This document shows, piece after piece, positions 12,218 through 22,150 of a stretch of 64,000 nt of DNA; the first letter of the stretch is position 1, and each line of letters begins with the position of its first letter. A program made the position numbers and the translations under genes. This DNA comes from Chelonoidis abingdonii (lineage: Eukaryota; Chordata; Testudines; Testudinidae). Where the stretch lies: positions 26,820,108 through 26,884,107 of the forward strand of contig NC_133778.1 of the NCBI RefSeq assembly GCF_003597395.2, written 5' to 3'. Below the pieces are notes generated by a model. That model worked only from the letters and a program-made list of their open reading frames with translations, was not told the DNA's origin and did not search any database.

Positions 12218-12347
12218 TGTAACAACGACTATGTACCGGTGTGTGGCTCCAATGGCGATACCTATCAGAATGAATGCTACTTGAGACAGGCTGCCTGCAA
12301 GCAGCAGAGTGAAATACTTGTGATGTCAGAAGGATCATGTGCAACTG
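12218..12347 (+). CDS. TMEFF2: TMEFF2 coding exon 3 (Kazal core of follistatin module 1)
   Basis: A 130-nt exon giving residues 99-141 plus one base. It reads CNNDYVPVCGSNGDTYQNEC and then YLRQAACKQQ, ending with EGSCAT. This is the classic Kazal signature (PVCGSNG-xTY-NEC followed by two more cysteines). Only conservative changes from mammalian TMEFF2 are visible (Asp-Thr where I recall Glu-Ser, Met for Val). The acceptor is a good polypyrimidine tract ending cattag and the donor is gtatgt. Phase 0 in, phase 1 out. By analogy with the family the module is extracellular; TMEFF2 Kazal modules are not established protease inhibitors. Confidence 0.96.
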
Positions 12348-15300
12348 GTATGTATAATACTCAGTTCGTAGACTATATTGATAACTTGGTTTGAAACCAG
12401 ATAAAATAGCTTGCATATCATGATAAGGTCTCTTTGGATTCCTGGCATATTAACTCCAGATGAATAATTTACCATATAGACCTTAAGCAGCCACTGTCAT
12501 CCATTCCTTTTTTAAAAAGATTCTTGACATGATTTTGAGGAGCAGGGCATAGAATACCATTTTTGTTTTAATATTTATTTTGCATTCTGCCATGTGGTGT
12601 GCATTGTATACAGATATATAGTGTGAATACATGTAACTGGACATAGGGATTAAGTTAACCTAGAACACTTTGCTTGTGTCAATGGCACTCTGTAATCTGG
12701 AAGGGAGAGCCTATGAGTGTTACAGCATATGGTAACTTTCCCATAGACTTTTTCTTATATGTTTAGGATTAGATCCCCAGATGCTATAAATCAGCATATC
12801 TTCAGTGATTGCCATGGAACTACACTGATTTATAGTGGCTAAGGTTTTGGTCCTTAAACTTTAAGTTAAATTAGTGAGATTGTGCAATGGCCTTCTCTGT
12901 ATTTCTTGGAAGAATTCATTGAATGTTATTTCTCATGGAACCTTTCTTTGAATCTGGGCACTGTGAAATATTTGTAGCTCTCCTATATGTAACATACAGA
13001 AAGGTGAATGAGCACAATCTGACATGAAAACTGACTTGCTCTATACTGGAGTTGTCAATGTTTTCCTTTTGTATTCTGTACTCATTGGAGGTGGGCAATG
13101 AAGTTAACTTGAAAAGAAAAGAAGGATCAAGCCTTTGTTCCTTGAGGGAATTCTTTAAACATAAAGCAGAATTTTTCAGGTTAGGCTAGAAGAGTCAATA
13201 AAGAGTGTGTAAGGAAAACTTTCTATGCACTGTAACAATCTGTGTTTCTTGCACCTAAGAGAAAATAAAATTTCTTCCTGTAAACTATGCTTTGTCTGAG
13301 ATTTTGCTACCTAAGATTTTTCAAGGGGAAAAGCACATTCTGTAGTGTTCTTTGTCTACAAATTGGTATTATCTGGAGTTCAGGCAGGCAAAGTCTGTTT
13401 TTCCAGAAGAGTTTCTTTTAAGACAGATACTGGGCTTTTTTCATCAAAAATTTAATAGAACAATTCCACTTCCTTGCTGCATCATTTCTTAAACTCTCCC
13501 ATTATTTGTAGTAGACACTTTGCAGACATCCTCTCTGATGCTAGAGGTGCTCAGCGAGGAAAAAAAACCCTGGGATTTCTGAAGTCTTGAGCATTTGGTC
13601 TCTTTTCCCTCCTCACAAAGACAAGGCTTCTATCAATTATGGACCTAATCTAAAGCCCACTCAAGTCAATGGAAATCTTTCAATTTGCTTTGTGGGGCTT
13701 TCAATCGGGCCTTGTCTGAGAGTGCTCTTTGCTTTTCTTGGGGCTGCTGGGGAGTTACTGGATCTCTCAGTGGATGTAGGTAGAGAGCAGAATGTCAATC
13801 ACAAGAGTACCCCTATTTCATCATGCTGAGAGGAGAGAGCTAAACCAGCTGGTTTGGAATCAGCTGGATTCCCCCCCAAAGGGTGGCGTAAGAGGGACCA
13901 GTGCAATCCCATCCTACAGTGGAGGGAATGTCAATAAGAACATCTGGTGAGAAAGGGAGGATTGAGAGAAAGAAACCCCTTGAGGATGGCTAGGTGAAGT
14001 CTGGCTATGAGTGTGTGGAAGGAGAAAAGAAAAACATGGAGCTTCTTTCCTCCAAACAGCTGGGAAAAGCATGGAGTACATAAAGGGGAGAAAGGCTAGT
14101 GTTCATCTCTTCCCAGCTGTCAGGCAGGGGAGGGAGTGGGGAGCCTGTGCTTTCCAGAAGCCAGTAGTGGTGTGAGATTGAAGAGACCTTCCTCTCACCA
14201 AGCAGCTGGCCTGGAGAGGGTGTGTAGTGGGGAGTAGGTTGGAGAATCAGATTAGGAATATGTATTTGCAAAGGATGCTAGGTAGTAGAGCACCATCATA
14301 TTTTATTCCCTATTCCAACCACTCATTGCCCCTGATGTTTATGATCATACTATGAAAAAGACCCCAGTTTCAAAATTCAGCCAGCTAAAAAACCAACATA
14401 ATTGAGTAACTTGGCTCATCTCTTTGTTTAGCAAGCTGCAAGATTTAATTGGTAACCCACTACTGTGGCAAAAAAAAAAGTCTTGTTAATCTGAAGATTT
14501 TTTTTTTATCTGAATAATGATGGAGTTTACAAACTGACTTAGATTAACAAGATCTGACTGTAAATAAATTGGGATTCAACTCGTGATATACAAACAGAAT
14601 CACAATCTTGCCTTTGCAATCTCTTCGTTTGTCTTTCTAACTGCCTTTGACACTGAGCAGTGCTTGCGAGTTGAGCTCTCCGGTAAAAAGAAGCTCTTGA
14701 TAATGTAACTTTCTCTTTTGCTTTCATCAATGCCTTTATTATATTAAACTGCTGAAAATGGAGACAGAATTCAGATTTTCTTTTAGCCAGACATTTCTCC
14801 ATTTGTGTGCATTTTTACACATTGATTTGTTAAGAATGCTTCTCAATGAAGTTCTTTGCTTGATAATTTTTTGTAGCTGCTCTTCCTAAAGCTGGAAACA
14901 TAAACAGTCCATCTAAATTTCTTCAGGTTAAGTTGAAGGATTTAAAGACAAAGCACTTGGTTTAATAAGCAAGTAACCATTAGGAGAGTCTGTAATTCTG
15001 ACCTTTTCTTTAAAGACTTAAACTAATTATTTTAACTGACAATGTTCGATGTTACTCTGAAAATGTGTGTGTGGGAGAGAGGAAGGAAAGATTAGCAATT
15101 TTATAAAAAGGTTTTGCTTCCTTGCTAGGTATTCATTATAAATATTTCCTTTATTTACTGCATAGGCATTCAGTTTATGGTAAGAATACTGACTCAGTGT
15201 TTGTCATTAAACATTTCTGATATTCTTACATCTATAAAGCTCTGTGATTGTTATGACTGTATGTAACATTCATTTTTATATGTTCCAACACTGAATTAAA

Positions 15301-15681
15301 GTTTTTTCTTTTTTTTTATTTAAATATGGCATGTGTAAGGGGGGAATGAAATTGCACAGTAAAGTAACTTTGCAAAACTGTTAATCACAAAGCTTTTGAA
15401 GAAGCTGGTTTGTCAGGCTCAGCAAATGAAACAGATGTAGGAGAACATTACAGCACTCCTGTGCTTGGGTTTTTCTTTTATGGAGACTTTTAAAAAGAAA
15501 ATTCAGACATCAGAAAGATGGCTTGAGCGAACCATGTAAAGATGAGATCTCTGTAATTTACCCAGGGATGACATTAAACATAAGATACACTCTGATACAT
15601 TTAACTGGGCAGTGTTGCTTTACAGATTCATAGGTCATATTGTCACATCTAAATATAAATTTCATTGTGTTTTCTCTTCAG
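12348..15681 (+). other. TMEFF2: TMEFF2 intron 3
   Basis: A 3,334-bp AT-rich intron, phase 1, donor gtatgt and acceptor ttttctcttcag. It includes a G/A-rich stretch at about 13840-14250 whose open frames have no recognisable domain. No transposable element with clear ends was seen. Confidence 0.88.
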
Positions 15682-15708
15682 ATGCAGGCTCAGGATCTGG
15701 GGATGGAG
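15682..15708 (+). CDS. TMEFF2: TMEFF2 coding exon 4 (27-nt microexon, Gly/Ser/Asp linker)
   Basis: A 27-nt microexon too short for ordinary open-frame detection. Spliced to exon 3 it gives Asp142 (G plus AT), then AGSGSGDG to residue 150, and one base of the next codon. This matches the DAGSGSGDG linker that separates the two follistatin modules of TMEFF2. The acceptor is ttttctcttcag and the donor gtaaga, phase 1 on both sides, so skipping it would keep the frame and remove nine linker residues. Confidence 0.93.
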
Positions 15709-16381
15709 GTAAGAGTCCTCTTTTAATATTACTCTGCCTATCAAGACACACAAGGTCTTTCCCTTTCTGTAGTGTAAGAGGATGTGCTTTGCGGTTTTGG
15801 TGTAACGCTGTGTATTGTCTTTCATTTAGGTTTTTCTGAAGTGACATTTTGCATTTTAGTCAAGCTGAAACCTCATAAAGACCTGCCGTTTTCTAGGGAA
15901 ATTCAGCAACTATATTACTTCTGAGAGGATTCTGTATTATTTATGAGTTATACTAGGTGCTCTATCTCCATCTGCTGTTTCTAGCACACTCATTTATTTT
16001 AAGTTTAAAATAATATTTCTCCTGTTTTTAAAACATGAACGAAACCCCTTATGTTGTCAGTCTTCTCCCTGGAGGATTCAAACCCAATAATTTGCAGTAC
16101 TAGAGAGCATTCTTGTAGTAGTTATGAAGCAGAAATGTCATTGCTAGGAAAATGATGATGTGGCTTTAAAAGAAAACACAACAAACCGCCAGACTCTAAC
16201 TACTTACAGGGACAGTGTTAAATATTTTAGGCCTTTAGTTTAGATTTTGTTTAAAAAAATGGTGTGTGGTGATTTGTTAGTTAAACATTTTTGAGTTAGA
16301 TCATAGATCTTGTACACAGTCCTCCTGAGCAAGAGACAGGGCATAGCTGCAAAAGAGGCTCTGGGACACATTGTGCCCAAG

Positions 16382-16655
16382 GGGATGTCTATGCTACAAA
16401 CAGAGGTGTGACTGCAACACACATGGATGTACTCAAGTTAGCTTTGATCTGAATAGCTCAAATAACGATAACAGTGAAGCCAGTGCAACATGCAAATCAG
16501 CATGGGCTGTGCAAACCTGCCCAGGACTCTGGATAGATACTCGAGAGACTAGCCCAGGCTGTCATGGCTTCGCTGCTATTATTCCTTGCGCGAGCTAGAT
16601 CAAAGCTAGTCCAGGTGTTCTGCAGTCCCACCTTAAATTGCAGTGTAAACATCCC
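16382..16655. mobile_element. short TIR element (MITE-like)
   Basis: The left end gggatgtctatgctacaa and the reverse complement of the right end (gggatgtttacactgcaa) match at 14 of 18 positions. The length is about 274 bp and it holds no transposase. Elements with 'GGGATGTCTACACT' ends are common non-autonomous DNA transposons in turtles as I recall. No clear target duplication was found. Confidence 0.55.
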
Positions 16656-16732
16656 TAAAGAGAGAAGGACAGTGCCTCCCAAGCACCCTGGCTGTGGTAG
16701 GGCAGGGTGTAATAATGCTGGTTCTGGCATGA

Positions 16733-17780
16733 CCCAGCTGAGAGTGCCAATTCAGGACAAATTGCTTAAAGCAGGGTAGATACTGCCAAAGGCCAAGGTT
16801 TCTGTGCACACCAAGGCAAACCAAAACAGCCAAACAGAGAAGACTTTGGTTTTACCCCACTGGCTAACCACAAGTCACACAAAACAATTCCCTTAGATGC
16901 TCCAGTTTCCCAGTAACACCACCAGTGCCACTCATTATGAGGATCAATAGTTATGAAAACCAGTACCCCAGTAAAAGAAGAAGGTTCTCTAAATCCCAAA
17001 GGACCAAGTCCCAGACCCAGATCAATATACAAGTCAGATTGCTATTGCCAGTCCTTTAGAATCTACAATCTAAAGGTTTATTCATAAAAGGAAAAAGATA
17101 CAGATGAGAGCTAGAATTGGTTAAATGGAATCAATTACATACAGTAATGGCAAAGTTCTTGGTTCAGGCTTGTAGCAATGATGGAATAAGCTGCAGATTC
17201 AAATTAAGTCTCTGGAGTACATCCACAGCTGGGATGGGTCATCAGTCATTTGTTTAGAGCTTCCGTTTGTAGCAAAGTCCTCCAGTGGTAAGAAGCAGGA
17301 CTGAAGACAAGATGGAGATGAGGCAGCTTCCCTTTTATAGTCTCTTGTCATGGGGGCCCTCTTTCTTTATTCCAAAGACAAGCATTTGGGCACCTGGCAA
17401 GAAAAAACCTTAGAGTTCTGTCCATATGCATGTCTCTGCATACCTTGCTGAGTCACAAGGTATATCTTCCTTCTTTCAATGGGTCAGTTGTATAGCTGAT
17501 GTTCGTTAATGGTCCATCAAGGAGGCTAGGCAAATTGTCTGGGGTGTCACCCAGAAGCATAGCACAAGTTTGAAATACAGACAGTATAGAGCCAATATTC
17601 ATAACTTTTAACTGCAAAAATGATACACATGTAAAGATATCATAATCATAACCAGCAAACCATAACCTTATCTTACACACCTTATTTGATCCTTTATACA
17701 AGATTTGGTGCCGCTACAGGACCTTGGTCGCAACAATGATGTATACGGTTCCAGTTCATGTCAGTAACATCACACAGGGA
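16733..17780 (-). mobile_element. LTR-like interspersed repeat, probably a retroviral solo LTR
   Basis: A continuous ~1-kb stretch without coding frames whose wording I associate with endogenous-retrovirus LTRs of turtles, in minus orientation. It includes 'tttggtgccgctacagga' near 17705. No internal gag or pol is present. Ends are approximate and no target duplication was identified, so family and boundaries are uncertain. Confidence 0.35.
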
Positions 17781-18084
17781 TCATTACTTGACCAAATTGT
17801 GACTAGTCCTAACACAGTCTCGGTGGCTGGTGCATAGGAGAGTGGGGCCATGGCTTTGTCCCTAGGAAAGCATAGGATGCAAAACCCCTGTATTCCCACC
17901 CCACTGCCACCCACCTCAGCACACAGAACAAATATTTGGATAGGCCTAATGTGACCGTGCAAGGAGAGAAAACGTTGCTCTCCTCTAGTCCCCTGCATAG
18001 TCACATCGGGGTTAGTCAGAACCTCTCCCTAAAACAGTCCCCTATGGCGTTGGAAACCTTACAGAATTGTTCTAGTACAGGGAC

Positions 18085-18554
18085 TGTAACAGGATGGCTT
18101 GCCCCTTAAGGGCTGGTGGCCTAGGATCAGCCAGCCCTGTTTCTGAAGGAGCCACTTGTGTTGAGCCACCTTGATGGGGCCTCATGGAAGAGAGCTGATT
18201 CCCCTACAAAGGGCAGCGGAAGCTGAAGATGCCTAGGAAACTGTGGCAGAGAATGAAGAAGGCCCTGGCACCAGGGGTGTAAAGCTGAGCTCCAGCCTGG
18301 TAAAGCCCAGGAGTGATGACTGTACTGGCACCCAGCTCCGAGAAGGAGGGCTGGGGACTTCTTATCTTAGAGAAGAGAGAGATTGAATGGGGGGCTGGGG
18401 CCTGGAGGGGCCAGACTGTGTCAGGACTAAATCAATTGGACCCCAGGAGGGGATTCTTTTGTGCCTTTGGATGGGTGATGTGCAGTTCTTAAGGGGCCTT
18501 GAAGAGTGACCTCTAGTCATGAGTGGGTGCTGTGGAGGTAGCTGCCCTGTTACA
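18085..18554. mobile_element. 470-bp solo LTR with 5-bp target duplication
   Basis: The element begins tgtaacaggatggc and ends ctgccctgttaca. The terminal nine bases are a perfect inverted repeat (tgtaacagg / cctgttaca), giving the TG...CA ends of an LTR. It is flanked on both sides by the identical five bases gggac (18080-18084 and 18555-18559). That is the signature of retroviral-type integration followed by LTR-LTR recombination, since no internal region is present. ERV versus Gypsy origin cannot be decided here. Confidence 0.8.
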
Positions 18555-18676
18555 GGGACCCTCCAAACCTTACATGATGTAGATCACAACTTAATAGTGA
18601 GATTGTTTCATTGACCAACCAGGCTGCATTCATGATTGCTGGAATGTTATTTGATGGGATTTAGCTGTTACTTGTG

Positions 18677-18758
18677 TAATTTATCGGGTGGTTTATGAGG
18701 AGGTGAGCTAACATCCTATGATGTTAGCTCACCTCCTCATAAACCGTCTGATAAATTA
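18677..18758. repeat. 82-nt near-perfect hairpin
   Basis: Two 39-nt arms (18677-18715 and 18720-18758) are reverse complements with three mismatches and are separated by a 4-nt loop, ctat. The inner 26 bp (ggtttatgagg through gctaacatc) pair without a break. It shows no poly-A, no TG/CA ends and no obvious target duplication. It could be a foldback element, a local inverted duplication or a precursor-like RNA hairpin; the sequence does not decide. Confidence 0.9.
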
Positions 18759-19434
18759 TAGGACCAGCCAGCTCTCTGTGACTCACCAGTCTAATTATGT
18801 TGTCTGTTCCATGTGAAATACAAAACAAGACAATGTCACCTAAGGCAAAAAGTAAGCCAGAGGTGTCCCCCTGCCATTGATTTCAACAGGGCCAGGGCTT
18901 CACCCTAGATAATTTTAATAATAATACTTTGCTCTTACAGGTTTTGATTCTCCTCCCACACCAGTTCTATATTTAGTTCAGTGAACTTACACTGATGTAA
19001 ATCAGGAGTAAGAGAAATGGAATCAGATTCCTACACTTCTTTTCACCCAGAGATGCTTATGTAAAACCCTTTTAAACCCTACACACAGTAGATAAGACTA
19101 ACCATGCCATTGGCACGTTATTGCCTCATATCGTCTGAAATGTATTGTACAACTGCAGAAAGCCAACTGAGCCATGGACGTTAAATGGTTGGGTTAACTT
19201 ACCGTGAATTAATTTTTTTTCTCAACCATTGGTTGCCATATTACAAGTAAATTGGCATTTTTTTATTGTTGTCTAAGTTTACTTCTTCTGTTGCCCCAAC
19301 TTCTGGAAGACAAAAAAAAATCTGAATTTTTAAAGTGTAATTTAATTTCACTTTCAGTCAGCTAAAATTTTATTTAAAAGTATAGGAAAGGAATTATGTT
19401 TATTGACTAATGATCATGGTTTTAGAAAGTGACT

Positions 19435-19625
19435 ACTAATTTTTGGGCGCCTCCATTTTTGCATAGCCAGCTTGAGGTACCTTATAAAGTGGCCTGTCTT
19501 TCAGATAGTAGGTATTTTCTAGAAGTCAGGCCCCTTTTAAGGTGTCTCATGGTGGGCATCCAAAAAAAACTGAAACCTCAAAATCTCTAGTCACTTCTGA
19601 AAATTTTGCCTATATATTTCTGTCT
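19435..19625 (+). repeat. old dispersed repeat ('gaaaattttgcc' family)
   Basis: Phrases such as 'gggcgcctcc', 'gaggtacctt', 'ggccccttttaaggtgtctca' and 'cacttctgaaaattttg' appear in the same order, diverged, at 46990-47185, and in part at 37765-37865 and 41855-41965. This points to an ancient repeat with several copies in the intron. Confidence 0.4.
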
Positions 19626-20071
19626 TGGCAGAGTCTTTTTACAGCTGGCTGCAGAATGGGGATGAAGTCTTCAAAAGCACATAGAAAAGAAGGATTTCTG
19701 ATTCATACCGTATATCAGTACCTACAATTTATATTTAAGTTGGGCTTTTCACACAAATGATCTGTAAGTGATTTTTCAGATGCAGAGTTAAATCAAATTA
19801 CTGTATGTAAAAAAAAAAAAACTTCCCCTCTCACCCCTATGGGTTGGTATGTGGTCTTCCTCAACCTCGGGTCCTCTCACAGAAGGCCTGGGAGTTGAGG
19901 GTTTGCGCAGTATCTTAGCTGTTCCTAGCATTGCCTCTTCTGGACAGAGAGCTCTGATGTTGTTCCTGGATCTGTTGGACGCACTCACCCAGCTTAGGAG
20001 TCACAGCCCCGAGGGCTCCTACCACCACTGGGACCACTTTGGCTTCACTTTCCATCTCTTCTAGTTCCTCT

Positions 20072-20450
20072 TCAGGCCCTGGTACTTCTCAGCTTCTCAT
20101 ATTCCTTCTTCCTGAATGTTCTGTCACTGGCACTGCTATATCTATCACACGTGTTCTTCTGCTCCTTGTCTTTACCACGATGTCTGGTTGATTGGCCGTA
20201 CGTGCCGTGTCCGTCTGGATCGGCAGTCCCACAACTTAGCCCTGCTATTCTCACAACTTCTGCGGAATCTCCCATCTGGTCTGGAGGGTCTAGCCCATAC
20301 GCTGTGCAGATGTTCCTGTACACAATGCCAGCCACTTGGTTGTGCGTTCAGTGTATGCGTTCCTGCCTGCATCTACATCCTGCCACTATGTGTTGGACTG
20401 TCTCTGAAGGCCTCTCTGCACAGTCTGCACCATTGGGTCTCTCTAGTGTG
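20072..20450 (-). pseudogene. CCHC knuckle and endonuclease-domain fragment of the LINE
   Basis: CRLCREA (20410-20429) and ETVQHIVAGC (20378-20407) are in different frames but together form the zinc knuckle typical of the region after RT in R2-type elements. The following open stretch contains YRNICTAYG and, further on, DRTFRKKEYEKL, wording I know from the C-terminal PD-(D/E)xK-type endonuclease of these elements. The catalytic Asp region is disrupted: the reading changes frame around INQTSW (about 20172-20190). Confidence 0.65.
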
Positions 20451-21326
20451 GTAGACCCCTGCTTCAAGGATCTGGTGCTCAGTGCCTGTTCGTGACTGCT
20501 ATGATAGTGCCTCAGTGCTGTCTTTTAGTCCAGCCTTTCAGCCACTGGTAGGATTTCCCAATGTCAGACACACTCAGCTATCTGTCGATGGTACATCATG
20601 AAGGGTCTTGTCTTCGCCATGGCACTTCTTTCTGCTTGGTCTTCCTCCCATGTCTGCTGCTGCCTCAGGCATTCTCTCAGCAGTCATCTTTGGGGGCCAT
20701 CTTACGGATGTACTCCTGGATGTTCCGGGTTTCATCCAGGATAGTGCCTTGACGCTCACCAAGCCCCGCCCGCCTCTTCCGGCTGGTATACAGTCTCTGG
20801 GTGTTGGACTTGGGAGGTGGAACCTCCGTGCATTGTGAGAGAGCTTCCGGTTTTCCACATCGGCAGCCTCCATGTCCTGCTTGGCCAGCTCACTATACCG
20901 CAGGGTATCTTGATGACCAGCAGGGCGTATCCGTTGATGGCGTGGATCTTGTTCTTCCACTGAGCTGGCCTCAGACCTGTCTTATCCTTGGGTGATACTT
21001 GGATGTTGCTGTCTTCCTTGCTTCCTCATCGTGGTTTCCATTGGCCTGCGGGTGCCAAGGTACTTGTAGCTGGTCTGTATGTCTGCTATGTGGCCGTGGT
21101 TAGTTCCACCCCATCAGTCTTGACTACCTTCCCTCTCTTCACTACCATCCGGCCCACTTCTCCAGTCCGAATGACATCCCGATTCCTCACTGTAGATCGC
21201 GTCAGGTGATTAGCGAGATCGAGGGTGTCTCGTTCATTCTTAGCATACAGCTTGATGTCATCATGTAGAGGAGGTGGCTGATGGTAGTTCCACTCCTGAA
21301 CCTGTACCCGTATCCAGTCCTTGTGA

Positions 21327-21807
21327 TTACTGGCTGAGGGGGTTTAAGCCTATGCAGAACAGCAGCGGGGACAGTGCATCACCTTGGTATATGCCGCACT
21401 TGATGGCACTTGTGCAAGTTGCCTTGAGTTGACTTCTAGTGTGTTGTCTTCCATAGTCCCATTGAGTTCTGAGGAAGGTCCTTAGTGTCCTGTTGACTTT
21501 GTATAGCGCCAAGACATTCGCAGATCCACTGTGTGCGGCATTGAGTCAATAGGCTTTCCTATAGTCATCACAGGCTGTGCTCAGATTGGTGCGTATGACC
21601 TTGAGTCTTGGCGACCATGCTCTATCTATGAGCAACTGGTGTTGAGCCTCTGGTGTGTTCCCAATGCCCTTCTGAGCTGTTCATGTACTGGCCCATGTGG
21701 TCCTGTAGCTTGGCACTATGATGCCTGATAAGACTTTCCATGTTGTGGGGAGGCAGGTTATTGGCCGGTAGTTGGCCGTGTCTGTCCCTAGCAGGGGTCT
21801 TTCTCAT
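21327..21807 (-). pseudogene. reverse transcriptase fragment of the LINE
   Basis: Remains of the RT fingers and palm. The block GIYQGDALSPLLF is the conserved RT motif preceding the catalytic YxDD box. The fragment is split into at least two frames with stops between. Just downstream, at 21254-21267, the expected Tyr-Met-Asp-Asp coding stretch reads tacatgatgacatc, one G short of the intact motif, so the catalytic box itself is frameshifted and the enzyme cannot be active. Confidence 0.75.
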
Positions 21808-22113
21808 GATTCAGCACTTTGTCCTTCTGCTGTGTAGCCAGGTTGGGTGGAGGCCTGCTGCAAGCAGCTGCGTTCATCATGTGCTGCTGTAGGACGTTCA
21901 TGCAACTGCTGTTTTGTTTAGCCAGTAGGTGTTGGATCATGTCTGCGTCCAGGTGCTGTCCAGCTCTTCAGTTTTTTTGACCGCTGTACTGGATGTCTTC
22001 TACTGTGATGGTGACTGGTTTCTGTTCTGGGAGATTGCTGTGCTCTGTTCTCAGGTCCTGCAGCCACTTTGCACTGGTGTTATGAGTCTTCTCTTTCTCC
22101 CATATGTTCTTCT

Positions 22114-22114
22114 G

Positions 22115-22145
<31 letters not shown>

Positions 22146-22150
22146 GTACA
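22114..22150. repeat. TA microsatellite
   Basis: A run of TA dinucleotides with two TG interruptions, directly at the truncated 5' side of the antisense LINE. Likely to be length-polymorphic. Confidence 0.9.

Larger units (their letters stand above)
19808..22112 (-). mobile_element. degenerate LINE with C-terminal endonuclease (R2/R4/Rex6-like)
   Basis: The minus strand carries broken pieces of one retrotransposon polyprotein in the order expected for LINEs with a restriction-like endonuclease. From the N-terminal side: a pre-RT segment with LPEQKPVTITVED (about 22050-21970), an RT segment with LPANNLPPHNMESL (about 21780-21730), the RT motif YQGDALSPLLFCIGLNPLSQ (21327-21395), and a YxDD region. 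Next comes a post-RT block with GGRGLVSVKAL (about 20780-20740), then a CCHC knuckle (CRLC at 20418-20429, QHIVAGC at 20378-20399). The C-terminal domain follows (VAGIVYRNICTAYGL, about 20335-20290; later MLGTAKILRK). Many frameshifts and stops break it, so it is dead. The 5' end is missing, cut next to a TA microsatellite; the 3' side ends by an A/T run at about 19808. It is antisense to TMEFF2. Family naming is from memory of domain wording. Confidence 0.85.

Noticed and set aside
18677..18758. MicroRNA gene
   Set aside because: The pairing is too perfect and too long for a typical animal pre-miRNA, the loop is only 4 nt, and nothing shows conservation; kept as a hairpin of unknown type.
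20574..20960. 128-aa minus-strand frame as an independent gene
   Set aside because: It contains GGRGLVSVKAL-type wording of the post-RT region and lies in order with the RT and endonuclease fragments, so it is part of the dead LINE.
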